Under the pieces are notes generated by a model. The model was not told the origin of the DNA, did not search any database, and worked only from the letters and a program-made list of their open reading frames with translations. DNA of 64,000 nt from Macrobrachium rosenbergii (lineage: Eukaryota; Arthropoda; Malacostraca; Decapoda; Palaemonidae), in contig NC_089744.1 of NCBI RefSeq assembly GCF_040412425.1, forward strand, positions 41,546,599 through 41,610,598, read 5' to 3'. Positions 1 to 12,835 of this stretch are shown piece after piece (positions within the stretch are counted from its first letter, which is position 1; every line of letters starts with the position of its first letter). The position numbers were made by a program, and so were the translations under genes.

Positions 1-330
1 CACACTCGGGAGTCGCTGGTTGTTCAGCATTGAAACAATAAGAATTGTTGTACAGATAGGAAGTGCCGTGGAGCACGGGGTGGACGAGAGAGACCCTATT
101 GAGTAATACAGTCTTTACTGTGTATATTTGTGTGCATGGTTAAGACTATTTCAGTTATGCGCAAGAGTCTGCAGGGTTGAAGGAAAGGTTTTCCCTTTGT
201 GCGAAGTACTACTATGCATGTGTGATGGTTTGCCTTCAACATATGTTACCTGGCGACCTGCGAGTGCCTCGGTAAGTTATACGAAGGTAATGATTAACCA
301 GTATGTATATATATAATAAGCGATGTCAGG

Positions 331-445
331 CAGGGCAGTCGATCGAGGCTACGGCCTACCCCAACGTCAAATCAAAGTCCTTCAATAGAAGGCATCGTGC
401 TTACCCATGGCCATATGAAAAATGGGAAAAAGCACGTTAAACGAA
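331..445 (+). repeat. SINE-like repeat scrap ending in a (TA)n tract
   Basis: The segment with 'taccccaacgtcaaatcaaa' followed by 'gtccttca' and 'agaaggca' recurs in diverged form at about 9259-9335 ('taccccaaagccaaatcaaa'). It runs directly into a (TA)n tract, a common position for SINE tails in this window. The family is not identified; the repeat status rests on the two copies alone. Confidence 0.4.
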
Positions 446-447
446 GA

Positions 448-449
<2 letters not shown>

Positions 450-490
<41 letters not shown>
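450..490. repeat. (TA)n microsatellite
   Basis: Pure alternating TA dinucleotides, about 20 units. Confidence 0.98.
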
Positions 491-492
<2 letters not shown>

Positions 493-2647
493 GAGCGGTT
501 TTGATTCCTAAGGTTATGCTGTATTTTGTTTAATTTTAGCTTTCTTAGAATTGGGTATTTTGTATAATTTTTTTTTTACAAATTGTTAACACATTTTCTT
601 ATTTCCTTAATCCCAGTATTATTGTGCACTGAATTTATGTATGAATGTTTGTATGCAAGAAACGGTTCTATGTCACAGGGAAGTTCATGAGCATTTTTGA
701 TGCAGGATAATCATTGCCTCACACTCGCTCTAAAGAAATGGAAAAGCTACTGAGCAGATAGTATCGAATCAGAACTAAGATCAACTATTTTCCAAAAGCC
801 ATAATTCCTTGCATAATAATTGTTCCTTAACAATATTTCAATATACTTTTAACATTCCGTTCATCTTATATTATAAAATGAAAAAACTTGACATTAATGA
901 TCTTTTAAAAGTTGATGTTAACATCACGAGGAGACGAAGTAGCGACATTTTTCGCTGTTCATCTAGTTATAAGCACGATTATGGACAAAGCTCTATTTGT
1001 ACCCACGAGATCGACAGCATAACTTGGAGCATGTCATCGAACCAGCAAGGGAATATCTCCTCTTATTTTTTCCTGGTGTCGTAATGATTTTTTGCAAGTT
1101 TTTTCCATGGTACGCACGCGATGTCTGTTATTAAATGTGTGCGCTGATAAGATGTTTCAGCTCATAATGATTATGCTATATCATCAATGGCTAATTAAGC
1201 GGGTGGCGGTCCGCCCCGGCCGGCATTGTCCCGGGGCCCGGGGCGGGGGCACTTTGGCATCTTTTGAGCAAGTCTGGTCTGGCATAATTCTAGATTTTCT
1301 AGCATGTTTCGTCTGATCTGAATACTGATTTATCGACTCTGCTGTTGGACAGTAAGCGATTTTTGACAACGGTAATCCTGGTTTCTTTCTCCCAAAAAGT
1401 AAGGCCAGCTATTAGTCAGCTCAGATTGTCAAACTTCGCGATATTGGCAATAGAGCATGAAAGTACTAATCAGTTGGACTTTGATGTTATTAGCAAATTC
1501 GCTTCTAACAAAGCTCGTAGGGTTCCGTTGTAAATCTGCCGTGTTGTTTTGTTTCAACTTTATGAAATAAAATAAATTACTGAGATGTTGAGGCTTAAAA
1601 TGTGCATTTAATTTTCACCACTTGAGTACTTTTATCGCGGGAATGGGTCGGCACTTTCAGAGTCCGCCCTGGGTGCCACTAACGCTAGTTACGCCACTGT
1701 GCAGTATATCACGAAACATGGAAGTTATTGGCTATTGTTATCATCAGCACGTTTCTTAACAATTTATTCGTGAACTACGGTAGTAAACGGTGAAAAAATT
1801 AGCTCAAAATGTGGATAAATTCGAAAATAGTATTGAATTATTCTGTGTAACAAAGACAACAGAAGAGAAAAGAAAGCAATTAAGAAACTTCGAAAATAAG
1901 CGGGGATCACTCACCAACATTTTGTATGTGCAGCCAACACTGACAGCAAAGATCTGCGTGCAGCCGCTTTTTATTGGTCTCGGAACATTGATAATCATGA
2001 AGTCGTGGGAAGTAAGTTATGTCGAACTGATAGCCCCTGTGAGAACAAGGAGGGGTGCTAGCATTGCATGTAAACAGCAATTGTTATCAGCACTACTGAT
2101 CTGTTTATTGCTGTCAGATTCGTTATTCTTGTTTTTGTTCGTCGGGTTCATTTAGAATAGTTTTATATCAAATTTACCAACTGATGTGCTTTTTAAATGT
2201 TTTCTCGCATCGACGAGGAATGTATGACCATACAACCCATTTTAATAATAAGAATTTTAAGTAAATTCATTCCCATGCTCGATTCCTCAGGGACAAACGA
2301 GTTTACTCGTTTTGTGAGGCACCAGTACCTTCACTGTCACGCCAAGTACAGTTGTTGTGTCAACGTCAAAGATGTCGAGTTGTCGACGACACAAAGTTCA
2401 ACAGAGGCTTTACTCACGATATTCGTTTGCTCTATTTTTGATCAGTTGCTTCTTTCGCGTGATTCCTCTATATATTTAATAATTTGTTTATTTACTGATT
2501 TTTATCTTTAACTTATTACCATCCCATATTATGCTATTTATTCGAACGGAAGAGCATTCACTGGTGTTGAAGTTTGCTGAGCTGGTTGATTATTTTTTTT
2601 TTTTTTTACGTTCTTTATGAATGTAACATAAGATATCTTACAAGTAT

Positions 2648-2651
<4 letters not shown>

Positions 2652-2719
<68 letters not shown>
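2652..2719. repeat. (TA)n microsatellite
   Basis: Pure TA repeat of about 34 units. Confidence 0.98.
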
Positions 2720-2724
<5 letters not shown>

Positions 2725-2988
2725 TAAGGATAATAGTATTAATCAGGGAATTTTATCGGAAATCTGATGCATTGCGGGTGTTCTGCATTTCTTGTCGAAT
2801 TTACTTCTCATATTTCCTTGAACTTAGGGAATGGAAGAAACTTAACTTTTTAATTCTTTAACATAGAATATTATCATAAAATAATCTCAGTTCACTCTAA
2901 ATTGACAAAATAAAAAGATCCATTTTTTGGCATTTGTTGGACTTGAGCGTAATTTGTTTACATAGACGAGGGCGGGGGTTGGGAGGAG

Positions 2989-3180
2989 TTGGGGAGTCAT
3001 GCAATAGCTCCTGAGAGGGGCTCTTCACTCTCATCCATGAGGCTACTGAGCTCCAAGCCCTCCAACATAGACATCACTGAGTCTCCCATTTCAAAGTTCG
3101 GTCTTCGAGCTCGTCGAAGTTCTTCGGGGTCAGAAACGGCGAACTCTGAGCTGCTGCTTGATGCCTTGAAATGTTCATAA
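2989..3180 (+). CDS. Small serine-rich ORF, function unknown
   Basis: A 63-codon open frame opens at ATG 2989 and ends at TAA 3178-3180. It lies in a locally GC-richer patch inside AT-rich DNA. The product is rich in Ser, Leu and Arg (for example RARRSSSGSETANSELLLDA) and shows no domain I recognise. The composition shift makes it a candidate for a terminal exon or a decayed gene, but I found no convincing partner exon. It could equally be chance. Confidence 0.18.
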   Translation: MGSHAIAPERGSSLSSMRLLSSKPSNIDITESPISKFGLRARRSSSGSETANSELLLDALKCS

Positions 3181-5243
3181 TAACTGAACTATTCAAAAAG
3201 ATGACTCAGTTGGAACTTGAATCACCCATTCATGTTCTAGTATGTTGTGAATTTCGAAACTATCGTTACCACATGTAGACATTTAATTCCGGATAGAAAA
3301 GGGAATGAAAATTACAACATAATTTTGAATTGCTGAAGAGACTTGGATAACAACATAACTTAAAATTTTTACTGAAAATCCGTCCAAGTTTAGCCGGTTT
3401 TTTTTTAGAATTTCTAATTTGACCGTTAAAATGTTCATACTGATTAAACCAATTCTTAAGTAGAAATGCACTGAGGTATAAAAAAGAAAAACCATTTCTT
3501 CGTCGGTTTTTCCGAGAACCAATGGGGATTTATTTATTTATTTATTTATTTTGCAGACGGACTATTCGAGAAATATTGATATTTTAATAGTGTCAGTATC
3601 AGAGGTCTGTCTTCTAAACTGCCAATTATTTAAAGCCATGCGTCGTAGAAAAATCAGAGTTGCTGTTTAACACAAAATAATTGCATTAATGGTATTACTG
3701 TCTACTTAGAAAATGAACTTGGATGCATTGCCTTATTTTTAAAAAAATTTTGTTGAAGGCAGGGTGACGGGTGGCCCTTGGAAATTTTGTTTCCCTTTCA
3801 TGACCCTTTTTGTGCTATGGGTTTTCTGATTCAGTTTTAGCAATTGCTGTAGTCAAGGTCAAAGTCTGGTGCCAAATAAGTATAGAAACAATTTCGTATG
3901 ACAACCAAACTATAATTAAACGAATGGAGATCTCCTGACACCCAGTTATAAAAACTCTAAACTCAAGTTATTAAAAAAAAAAAAGTCGTTAGATAATTCA
4001 TTCACTGTGTTTTTTTTTTTTATAAACCTGAGAGAAAATACTTTTTTTTTTTTTCGTACATAGAATGGGTGATGCAAGAATATAGCGTGCATTGAGGCCT
4101 CCATTTTCCCATTACGGTCCTGGCGTTGCTAATTTCAGAGCGCTTTCTTCAAAACTGTCGAATCTTATCAAGGTTAAAGTCTGAAGAGGGTAAAAAAAAA
4201 AAAAGTAAAGATTAAAATAAGCAGCGGTGTGTTGAGTTTAAGCCAGAGAACATTTTAGAACTGTTATAAATGTTATCCATTGCGTTTCCTTAAGAAAGTG
4301 AAAGTATAAAGGAAGTTAATTCCACAAGAACAACACCGTGGTCTTTTCAGTTTTTTTTTTACCCTTTGCATTCTAAAAAGAATGATTCTTCGACTAAAGG
4401 TACACTAATCAGTTTTTAAAATAAGTGTAATCGGTGGTTGCCGCTGGGCCGAAGATCTAGTCTTTTTTTTTTTAAGACCTTTTTAATTTTTTTGTGTTCA
4501 TAGTGAATCGGAGAGGGGCTAATAGAACCTTCTTATTACCACCACAGTTCTATTTTCTCAAATTTCCTCAACTATAGCTTTGAGAACATTACATTTCATG
4601 TCATTTATTCCGTTTGGTTTTTTTATTGTATAAACTCAATTTCCTTTAATTATGCTATTTGGTCTTTTTAAAAGTTGAATTTGTCTCAATTCTGAATATG
4701 ACGTCACAAAAGCCTCTACTGTCGATCCACTTCACTCGCTCTATGATGTTAGTAACTTTCTTGGAAGTTTTTATCATCCATCGCAGTTCATCTAGAATTC
4801 AGACCAAAGTGAGGTATTCAAACAGTTTTTCATGAATTATTGTAAATCAGATTCACCGAATGTGAGAAGGTCGCTTATCCAACACAATTTTATCAGATAA
4901 ACAGCAAATGAAAAAAGGACACAAGCATTGTAACATGGCTCCCCATTAGTTCAGCAAGAAATTAATAATGTCCTAAGAAGGACCTCGAGATGCAAGAAAA
5001 CCTCGAAACGATTCAGGTCATACGAACTTACAGCACTGCATTTAAGGTCAGTTAAAGTAATCATTTCTACAGTTGAAGAGAGCATACTACTGTACTAGCC
5101 TTGCAGATTGCTTGTTGGACAGCAGTCAGTCTTTTGAGGTTACTTAACATTTTTGCATTTCAGAATATTTACTCATTAAAAGTTTTAAACAGTGGAAGAA
5201 CTGCCTCGAAAAAGGCCCAAAGTTAGTAAATAAGTAAACATTT

Positions 5244-5291
<48 letters not shown>
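5244..5291. repeat. (TA)n microsatellite
   Basis: TA tract preceded by 'ttttatatta'; about 20 units. Confidence 0.97.
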
Positions 5292-5294
<3 letters not shown>

Positions 5295-5967
5295 TGCATA
5301 TATAATTTAAATTTACATTTACTTTGGAGGTTTTCTATTTTCAGTAGCTTAAAATATCACTGACATGTGAAAGTCAAGTTTCTCGTATACTACCCTACCA
5401 TAGTCGCCTACTCCTGTTTGGTGTCAGCCTCTTGGAAATACTTGAAGAATCAGGTTAGGTAGTAGCCTAGGCTATCACATATGTGTTCTCTGATGAAAAG
5501 GTTTGCTGCAGCAGCTGCTGAACCATCACATTCTAAACGTTTCAGTTTTCTCGTTTGTATTTTTTGCAGAAATAATGCATTTTTTTCTTTGTAATAAGCC
5601 TATTTAGTGCCTTTTTAAGTATAGGCTATATCTTTTGAACTACGTGTTGATTCCTGCATGAAGTTTTGTATTTTCCTTAGTATTAAGTACAGTGTTTCAG
5701 GTTCTTATTGATTTTATTAATTATAGGCTAATGCCCTTTGAGCATAATAATTTTGCCAAAATGATTGATTTTAAGATCTTTTAACGCTTCACATAAGAAG
5801 CGAGTAGGCTACAAGTCTTACATTACAGTTACTTTTGGAAACTTTATACTCTTAATGATGATGAATTAAATAGAAACTTCTTGTATTATAAAGAAACTAC
5901 CAGAAAGTATATGCAAAAGATTCAAATTGTGAATGAAGAAATTTAAGATGTATTTGTAGCTAAGGAT

Positions 5968-6718
5968 GTGAGTGAAAAATATCGTAGTAAATTCAAGAAA
6001 ATTCTCAAAGTAGATTATAATGATCAGATTCTTGACAAATTAACTGAGATTGAACAAGGGCTACATTCCAAATCTCAGGCCAACAATGTGGGAAGTAAGC
6101 CTGTAATGGCTGTCAAACTGCCTAAATTAACTTGCAAGGAGTTTTTTGAGGAATCTACTGATAAATTAGAGTTCAAGAAGTTTTTATCAGGTGTGTCGAT
6201 GCTTGGAAAATTGGCTGAGTCCAATAAACTTATGTATTTGCACAAATTTTGTTAGGTTATGCCTTCAAGGCAATTTCTCTCCCTGCCATTTCTAATGATA
6301 ACGACACTGTAGCTCAGTTTTGTTTAAATATGAATTTCTTGATATTCCTTTTATTATTGATTAAAGTTTCAAACAACTACTCCATCATCCATGTTTGATT
6401 CTACTTTACATGGCATGTGTTCTTGTATCAATGAATGCAAAGCAACAGTTCATGAAATGAAACTGTACAAAGTAGATCTGTTAGATGGTCTTGATTCGCA
6501 CATCGAATCTTAAAAGCAGTGTTGAAATTGAAAACAACAAAATTTCTGTAAAAAACAAAACTGTTTTGCAAAGTTCCAGTAAGTCTCAATTTAAATCAAA
6601 GACCTGTGAAAAACCACCACCTTCAGCTTTAGAAAATTTCAAAACCACAGCCGAAGCTAAACTTGCTTCGAAGGGCAATAGCCCTGTAAATAGTAATGTA
6701 AATAATGGTAATATTTAG
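5968..6718 (+). pseudogene. BEL/Pao gag remnant
   Basis: The first open piece (5968-6255) contains VKLPKLTCKEFFEE followed by FKKFLSGVSMLGKLAESNKL and LMYLHKF. This resembles the capsid-like start of BEL/Pao gag, where a 'LPKLxLPxF' motif precedes a 'KFxYL' motif. The frame breaks at 6253-6255 and gag-like wording resumes in other frames up to about 6718. A Cys/His-containing piece at 6850-7047 (CIKCTTHKNHLSAF) may be the zinc knuckle. Several stops and frameshifts make this a pseudogene. Confidence 0.65.
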
Positions 6719-7689
6719 TATTGAGAATTTTGTAGCAGATTTGGTAACAGCATGTTCAATTGCACCAAATTTGAGAAGGTGGCAGAGCTCCAGAAGATTT
6801 GCTCTTCATTGGGTTTGTGTGTATTGTGCATCAGTAGCAAGCCCTGGCAATGACAATAAACTCAGGTTTTCTTTTACTAGTTGTAAGGAGAATGCTCATA
6901 ACTCAGCTTTGTCCTAACACTAGTTGTAGAGGTTCTTCAAGAAACCTTTGTATTAAATGTACAACACATAAAAACCATTTATCAGCCTTTTCTGCTTCCT
7001 GTGTTATCCTTCAGATTTCATGTTGTAAATACTCTTTTCACTGTTAGGTGCTAACTGGAGATAGGGAGTCAGAAGTTTGTCTATGCCAATTGCTAAAGAA
7101 CTGTCAGTGCATATGAACCTACCCTCAACCTGATATGATGTAACCACTTTTATAGGAGCATCTGAGCCTCAGTTTAGAGAATGATGTATATCTGTTCCTG
7201 GGAGCAGGAAACAACCAACTGCTTTGCTTGCTAACCTTAATTTTGGCCTTCAGTAGTATGTTGTACAGCAGGTTGTGGCATTCTACAACCTCATTCAAGA
7301 AGGATATACAATGGGTATACTTTCATTGTTCGGCTGCGGAGTAGCCTTCTATTCCCCAGCTGAGCCAACTTTGGGTACGAACAATTAAAGTATCATCAAG
7401 TGCATGTTAGATTCTGCTTGGAAAATACCAGTGTTCCTTGCTCTTTTGAAAATGTAATACATTTTCTTTACCCAAACCAAGTGGTGTATGCCAACTTACA
7501 TAGTAAAGTATCAATATGTCCTAGACTAGAATATTGGGAGATCCTTCCTCATTGGAAGGACATTCCTCTATTCAGGTCAACTTTCGGCTCTCGCATAAGA
7601 AATCTTATGCTCCTTCGAAGTCTTTACTCCCTGATGGTTATGTTGAACAAGACCTCAAAAACAAGATTGCCAAAATTGAATAATGCATA

Positions 7690-8930
7690 AAGGGCATCGC
7701 TTTCAAAGACAATAAGTATTGTATCAATCTCCCTTGGAAAGATGACTTAATAGAGAAGGTCCCATGCAATTATAAAGTATCTCTCTGCTTTAAGGCGAGT
7801 GAAACAGAAGAGATTGCTGAGTGCTTCTCAAAGTCTAACATAAACAGCTAGATGCTGGAATTATTGAGAAAATAAATGTCAAATCAAAGGATTTTGAGAA
7901 GTATGAAATCCATTTGAGTTCCACATAGGTTTTTCGTAAAGGATGAAGCCAATATCACCATTAAGATTCAAAAGTTCTCTGAAAAACAATAATGCTCCTT
8001 TTCTAGATGAAGCTGTTTATCCTGGAGTTAATCTAGTGACAGGTTTTGTGAAGTTCTCTTTATTTCAGATCAAATGATGTGGTCATACTAAGAGACATCG
8101 AGCAAGCATTCTTACAATTAATGTTAACAACAAAGACGACAAAAACAGGTTTTGATTCTTCATGAAGGAAGATGAGTAGGTTGCATACTAGTTCAAAACT
8201 ATCATTTTTGCCTTTAAGATTAGCCCTTTCATTTTTAACTGTTACTGAGCATCACCTAAGTAAGTTTGGTGATGAGTTTTCATGAATACTCGAACAGAAC
8301 TTTTCATGCAGACGACTTCGTCACTGGTAACTTGACTGAATTTTTCAAGAATGTATATTCAGATCCTGTTAACAGAATGCGGCAAGGTGGATTTTGTCTA
8401 CGTTCCTGGAACCCTAACAGTGAGGAACTTAACGCTGTCATGATAAAGGTGGCTAGATTACCACTCATGGCAATAATTAAGAAAAAGTCCTAGGTCTCGG
8501 ATATTTCTTGGAAGGTGATTCCATTCAGTTGTCTGACATTATTTTGAATTCCACAGTTAACATTAAGAGATCAATATTATCTCAAATCTCAACCATTTTT
8601 TACCCTCTGGGTCTTGCTTATTGCTGCAAAGGGGGGACTAGCCTACTCATGGGAGAATTGCAGGGTTTAAAGCTCTCTTGGGATGAATTATACTGGAGAA
8701 GTTATAAAAGGAATGGAGTAAACACTGTTCTGACTTCTCATAATTTACTTCCGTACCCTTGCCTCAACCATGTGGCAGTGAAGATTCAAGCAACTCTGTA
8801 TGCTTGCGTTAATGTTTCTAAATCAAGCTATCGCTCTTCCATTTATAATGCCTGCATTGGTAGTTCACAGTTAATATTTATGAATCTTGTGTTGCTCCCA
8901 TCAAGTCTAAAAGGCTATCCATGCTAAACT
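7690..8930 (+). pseudogene. BEL/Pao reverse transcriptase and RNase H remnant
   Basis: Around 7700-7790 one frame reads FKDNKYCINLPWKDDLIEKV, matching the 'G.Y...LPW' motif that precedes the RT in BEL/Pao elements. The piece at 8266-8493 carries FHADDFVTGN (the Y/F-x-DD catalytic box) and then QGGFCLRSWN, the conserved 'GGFxLRxW'. The piece at 8508-8927 has LSQISTIFYPLGL, the BEL 'LSxxAxIFDPLG' motif, and then an RNase-H-like SKSSYRSSIY. The pieces are in three frames with intervening stops. Confidence 0.75.
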
Positions 8931-9258
8931 GATGGGGGTGTTATAATTGCTGTTAATTATCAGTTTGTGTGACAGTGGCTACTAAATGAATTTGTCACGA
9001 CCAAGAGTATTTTCACTCGCAATCGCATCTAAGATATTTTATTGTTCAAGGAGAACTTAGTGGATAACTTTGGGTTCTCAGTCAGCTTCAAATATGTCAA
9101 GTGGAGGTAGTCTTTGCGATATCATCACGGGAGGTCTTTCATATGCCGAATTCATTAAACTTTCCTTTTGGTTAAACAGTCTGACTAAATTACAACATTA
9201 AAAACATTTCGTCTTTCATGGTTAAACTGGAAGAAAGTCTGGAACCATAGTGGCTGTT

Positions 9259-9335
9259 CAGGTCTACCCCAAAGCCAAATCAAAAAGTCCTTCAAAGAAG
9301 GCAGTTCACGTTGTTCATGGACAGAAGATGATCTA
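9259..9335 (+). repeat. SINE-like scrap related to 331-445
   Basis: The segment shares 'taccccaa', 'caaatcaaa' and 'gtccttca' blocks with the copy at 331-445. It sits between the RNase H and integrase parts of the BEL/Pao remnant, so it is probably a later insertion. Confidence 0.35.
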
Positions 9336-9751
9336 GGCTGTCTCTCTGTTGCATGTAGGCAGCAGACTCAACCTGCAGGAGTACCTGCATCTTTCACTGA
9401 CAAGGTTGACCAACGATGTATTGGAACCTTGGTCAACATTCATAAATTTTGATATCAATAAAATTTTCAGTTACATAAATTTTTAAGGCAATCAACATTT
9501 TTACTAAAAAAAAATCACCAGGAAATGCTGATTATTGTGCAAGTTGTGCTGGATAAAGGTAATGCAGAAAGTAAGTTTTGCTCAGGAGTTAGCCCACAAA
9601 AGTTTGGATGGCAAGAACCCCGCGGATGCACCGGTTCTAGTCAACAATTTAGACCTGTTTTTGGACAACAGTGATATTATACATTCTAGGGGCAGAACTG
9701 GAACAAAATTAAAATACGACTATGATGTGCTAACCAGTAAACCATAGGCTG

Positions 9752-10477
9752 TTGATTGTGGAGTTTTATCATAGGAAATGTAATCATCTTGCATTCAGAC
9801 CACCTTATACTGTTAGAACGCGTGGGTTTTGGACTCCTAGAATGCGTAAAGTTGTTAAAAGAATTTTAGGCTTTTGTATGACATGCAGAAAATTTAACAA
9901 TTTGGCATTTCAGTATTCCAGATTTAACAATTTGGCATTTCGATATTCCAAATTTAACAATTTGGCATTTCGATATTCCAAATTTAACAATTTGGCATTT
10001 CGATATTCCAAATTTAACAATTTGGCATTTCGATATTCCAAAATGCCAAATTTGCCCAAGCACCGGGTCAGTTTTGTTAAACCCATTCAGCATACTGGAA
10101 TGACTACAGACCATCTGTAGGCTGTAGGAGAGAAAAACGAAAATTTGAAGATAAACCTTTTGATTTTGATAGTAAGTGTTAGGGCCATGCACATAGAAAT
10201 AGTCCCTGACATGTCAACACTTAGCTTTGTGTTGGCCTTTTTAGAGTTTGTTTATCTATACGGTACACCGACGCATGTTTCCAGTGACTTTGCTAAGTTA
10301 TTTGTAGCTGATTATCAAGTCTTGGAGCAAGCTTTGGTGTGTGTTGAATTCAAGAAACATCCAAACCATATTCAGCACGCCAAGATTCCGCTGCGCTCTA
10401 ACTGGGTAGGTGCGACCTGGGAGAGACTCATCAGAGCTGTCAAAAGTTGTATTTATACAGACAGCGCTCAGATCTAA
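9752..10477 (+). pseudogene. BEL/Pao integrase remnant
   Basis: The piece at 9752-10120 gives a zinc-binding region (YHRKCNHLAF, then GFWTPRMRKVVKR, then CMTCRKFN) typical of BEL/Pao integrases. It is immediately followed by five in-frame copies of a ten-residue unit that do not belong to the family. The piece at 10145-10477 continues with the catalytic core: RAMHIEIVPDMST (first acidic position replaced), YLYGTPTHVSSDFAKLF (D-x-x...F block) and WVGATWERLIRAVKS, the conserved WERLxRxVK box. A stop near 10120 separates the two pieces. Confidence 0.78.
9890..10040 (+). repeat. 30-bp tandem repeat, five units, in frame within the integrase remnant
   Basis: Five head-to-tail 30-bp units start at 9890, 9920, 9950, 9980 and 10010, each beginning with 'atttaacaatttggcattt' or a near match. 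The last three full units are essentially identical and the first two differ at a few bases. Read in the integrase frame each encodes FNNLAF(R/Q)YS(K/R). The period is a multiple of three, so the expansion kept the frame. Confidence 0.97.
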
Positions 10478-11423
10478 ACTTAAGTACTTCGAACTGTTAA
10501 GTCATTGGCGATTAACTCTAGACCTTTAAGACAGCGTTCACTGAAAATAGTTCAGAAACTGTAACTCCAGTTGTTAAACTCAAATGCAATTAAATTCTAA
10601 GAAAGAATAAGGAGAATAATGTAAGCGATGGGTTAAAATAATTTGAACAAATAATAGCAACATTTGACACAATGTGATATGGGGTTGTAATTAGAAAATT
10701 GCTTTTTTATTATATGTGTAACAGATAAATAGCTAAAATTAAAATATATTAAATGGCTCGTTAAACAAGTATATTTATGAAAATTAATAAATAAAATCTT
10801 TTAAATGAAAAAATAGCAGTTAAGTACATTTATCAATTAGTACTTTTTTCTAACGTTCTCAATAAAATTCAAAGTAAAAGAAGAAAATGGCCAATGAAAA
10901 TTAGGAAAACGAAGCCATGATGAAAACAATAAAGGCAGCAATCTGAGGACGTGGGAAAATTACCAACTACGTTTTCTTGGATACAATATTTTGGCACTTT
11001 CTCGTTACCTGTCTTACTAGTGATTGTTTCCTCGGTTTTGTTGTTGTCATTATATTCTCTTTTCTCATTTAGTTTGACAAAAGCCATTCTTCCTATGTTA
11101 TCGTCAGTATAAGCGTTGTGAATTTTAATATATTTTGTATCCTGCCATTTTCATTGACGTCCATTCCATTAAATGGAGTCTGTAGAATTCGTTATAAGAA
11201 TATATCAGTCTCTTTCAAACTTTTCATCTAATAATTCATTAGGTAATGATAATCCGGAATCATCTTGAATGTTTTCCTAGGGGATAATGTTATCAAAGAT
11301 ACAGTACTTCATTTTTTGAACTTGAGTTTCAGACGGTAGGTTATCCCGGCGAGCGCTTCCCTCATAATATGTGGACGAACAGAGCGCTTCGTAGCTGTAC
11401 ATACAGTAGGTATACTCAGGAAT

Positions 11424-11740
11424 GATAAAATCGTTGACGTAATCTTTGAAGATCAAATGGGTCGAATTTGAATGTTTAGTTTATGAATCATAGGTAAACC
11501 ATACATTGTACCTGGTGCGATATCTGTTTCATCTAGTTTCTCTGTTCTTGTTTAGTAACAATTTTCTCTTATAGCTTTCAAGGCTTCTACTCTAATTTTT
11601 TTCACATAGAATATTTTAATTTTTTAAGAAAATCAACCTTATCTAAGTATTACTCCTCAGCCTTTATAAGGCCTAGTGACATGTAAATTAATTTTCACCC
11701 GGTCTTTTGAGAACGTCTAGATCATTTCTGAGAATATGTT
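11424..11740 (+). repeat. Direct repeat, copy A (about 317 bp)
   Basis: The block beginning 'atgataaaatcgttgacgta' recurs at 13172-13491 in the same orientation with few substitutions. The two copies enclose about 1.4 kb. They could be LTRs of a short element or a simple segmental duplication; the ends are not a clean TG...CA. Confidence 0.9.
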
Positions 11741-12679
11741 CTGTATGAATGAACAAAGGAAAAGTAGGTTTCGCAAGAACTTTTGTGTCACAACATCCTG
11801 TTTTCAAACACACAAACATCATTGTCCACAATATTGCCACGAAGCTTTTATGAAATTCAGAGAGCAAAAAAAAAAAAAAAAAACAGTTTTGGCAATGCGA
11901 AAAAAAAAAGCGAATGGGAACTGGTACACCTGGGCCAGACTCTCTAGACCTTGCACCTGGGATATGAGCAATTGGTTTTCCCCGTAAAAAAAGAAAGAAG
12001 GAAATAACAAAAGCGTGAATTTTCAGTTCAACATCTGGACATGTGCAGGGGTTACAGCAAAGTCATAGCACGTTGATGTGATAAAAACTCTTGACGATTC
12101 ATTGTGAACGTTGCAAAATATTTTTATTCGAGAGAGAGTTCATATCGACTGTAATTTTCTTTTATCAGTAAATCATTGTAATTTTCCACATAAACTAAAT
12201 TCTTGTAATCACAAAAAAAAAACCCTACACCAATACAATCTCTCAAAACTTGCTATGCACAAATTCCCCGAATTAGAGTTAACACAACGTTGCCTTTTCC
12301 TGTGGAAACGACCTTTAAATATTATCTTCAAATGACGAAATAGCCGAGCACGTATACACTAAGCACATCCTGCTCAGGATGTCAGAGGCAGCCGAGTTTA
12401 GTGACGGCTTCGATGTTTGACCTTACGTGTTCACATGCAGAAGTGCTCAACAAATAACTTGCGATGTCTGTCGATACTTTATCCGGAGAGAGAGAAAACA
12501 ACTTGAACGGAGTCATGGATGAGGAGAAGGTCTGTCTGAATTACTCGTCGATTCATTTTTTCATCTAGTGGTTTTCGTATACGTACGAAAACAGTTTCTC
12601 CCTTCCTCCTGCCACTTATCTATCTATGTATCTATAAGAGACGAATATCAGGTACAGGTTAGGCATTCTAGTTCATCTC

Positions 12680-12835
12680 TTGTTCGCTGACGATATAATG
12701 TTGTCCCCTTCAGCTATACGTCTGCAAAAATTAATAGACACCGCTTATATCTATGTCATGTACTGTAGGTCTGATATGAAGAATACAGTCAAGATTGGCA
12801 ATGGAAGAGCTGCATGTATAAAATCATTCAAGAAT
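12680..12835 (+). pseudogene. Non-LTR reverse transcriptase scrap (FADD box)
   Basis: The reading MFADDIMLSPSAIRLQKLID matches the catalytic 'x-ADD' segment and following helix of LINE reverse transcriptases. Only about 50 codons are recognisable. It lies between the two 317-bp direct repeats and neither side extends the RT. Confidence 0.6.

Larger units (their letters stand above)
1..5890. other. Unique or decayed DNA without a recognisable gene
   Basis: No open frame here longer than about 120 codons resembles a known family. The stretch is AT-rich with many poly-T/poly-A runs and holds three (TA)n tracts, one SINE-like scrap (331-445), a short GC-rich island (about 1200-1255, rich in CCGG/GGGGC, out of keeping with its surroundings) and one small serine-rich ORF at 2989-3180. 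I see no splice-consistent exon chain. Confidence 0.6.
5890..10480 (+). mobile_element. BEL/Pao-type LTR retrotransposon, decayed
   Basis: Degraded gag, RT, RNase H and integrase pieces lie in the order expected of a BEL/Pao element, all on the + strand. The gag piece has the LPKLxxxxF pattern and a Cys/His remnant. The RT piece has an ADD-type catalytic motif followed by a GGFxLRxW stretch. An RNase-H-like 'SKSSYRSSIY' comes next, then an integrase zinc-binding H..H/C..C region and catalytic core. Every domain is broken by stops and frameshifts, and I could not see matching LTRs. A SINE-like scrap lies between the RNase H and integrase pieces. The element is long dead. Confidence 0.8.

Noticed and set aside
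1184..1369. Frames in the GC-rich island near 1200
   Set aside because: The composition is odd, but the readings lack any motif on either strand.
9866..10192. CRISPR-like array (regular repeats) at the integrase minisatellite
   Set aside because: Units are directly contiguous with no spacers and the setting is eukaryotic.
10869..11087. Minus-strand 72-codon frame
   Set aside because: Lys/Asn/Glu-rich reading in AT-rich DNA with no partner exon or domain.
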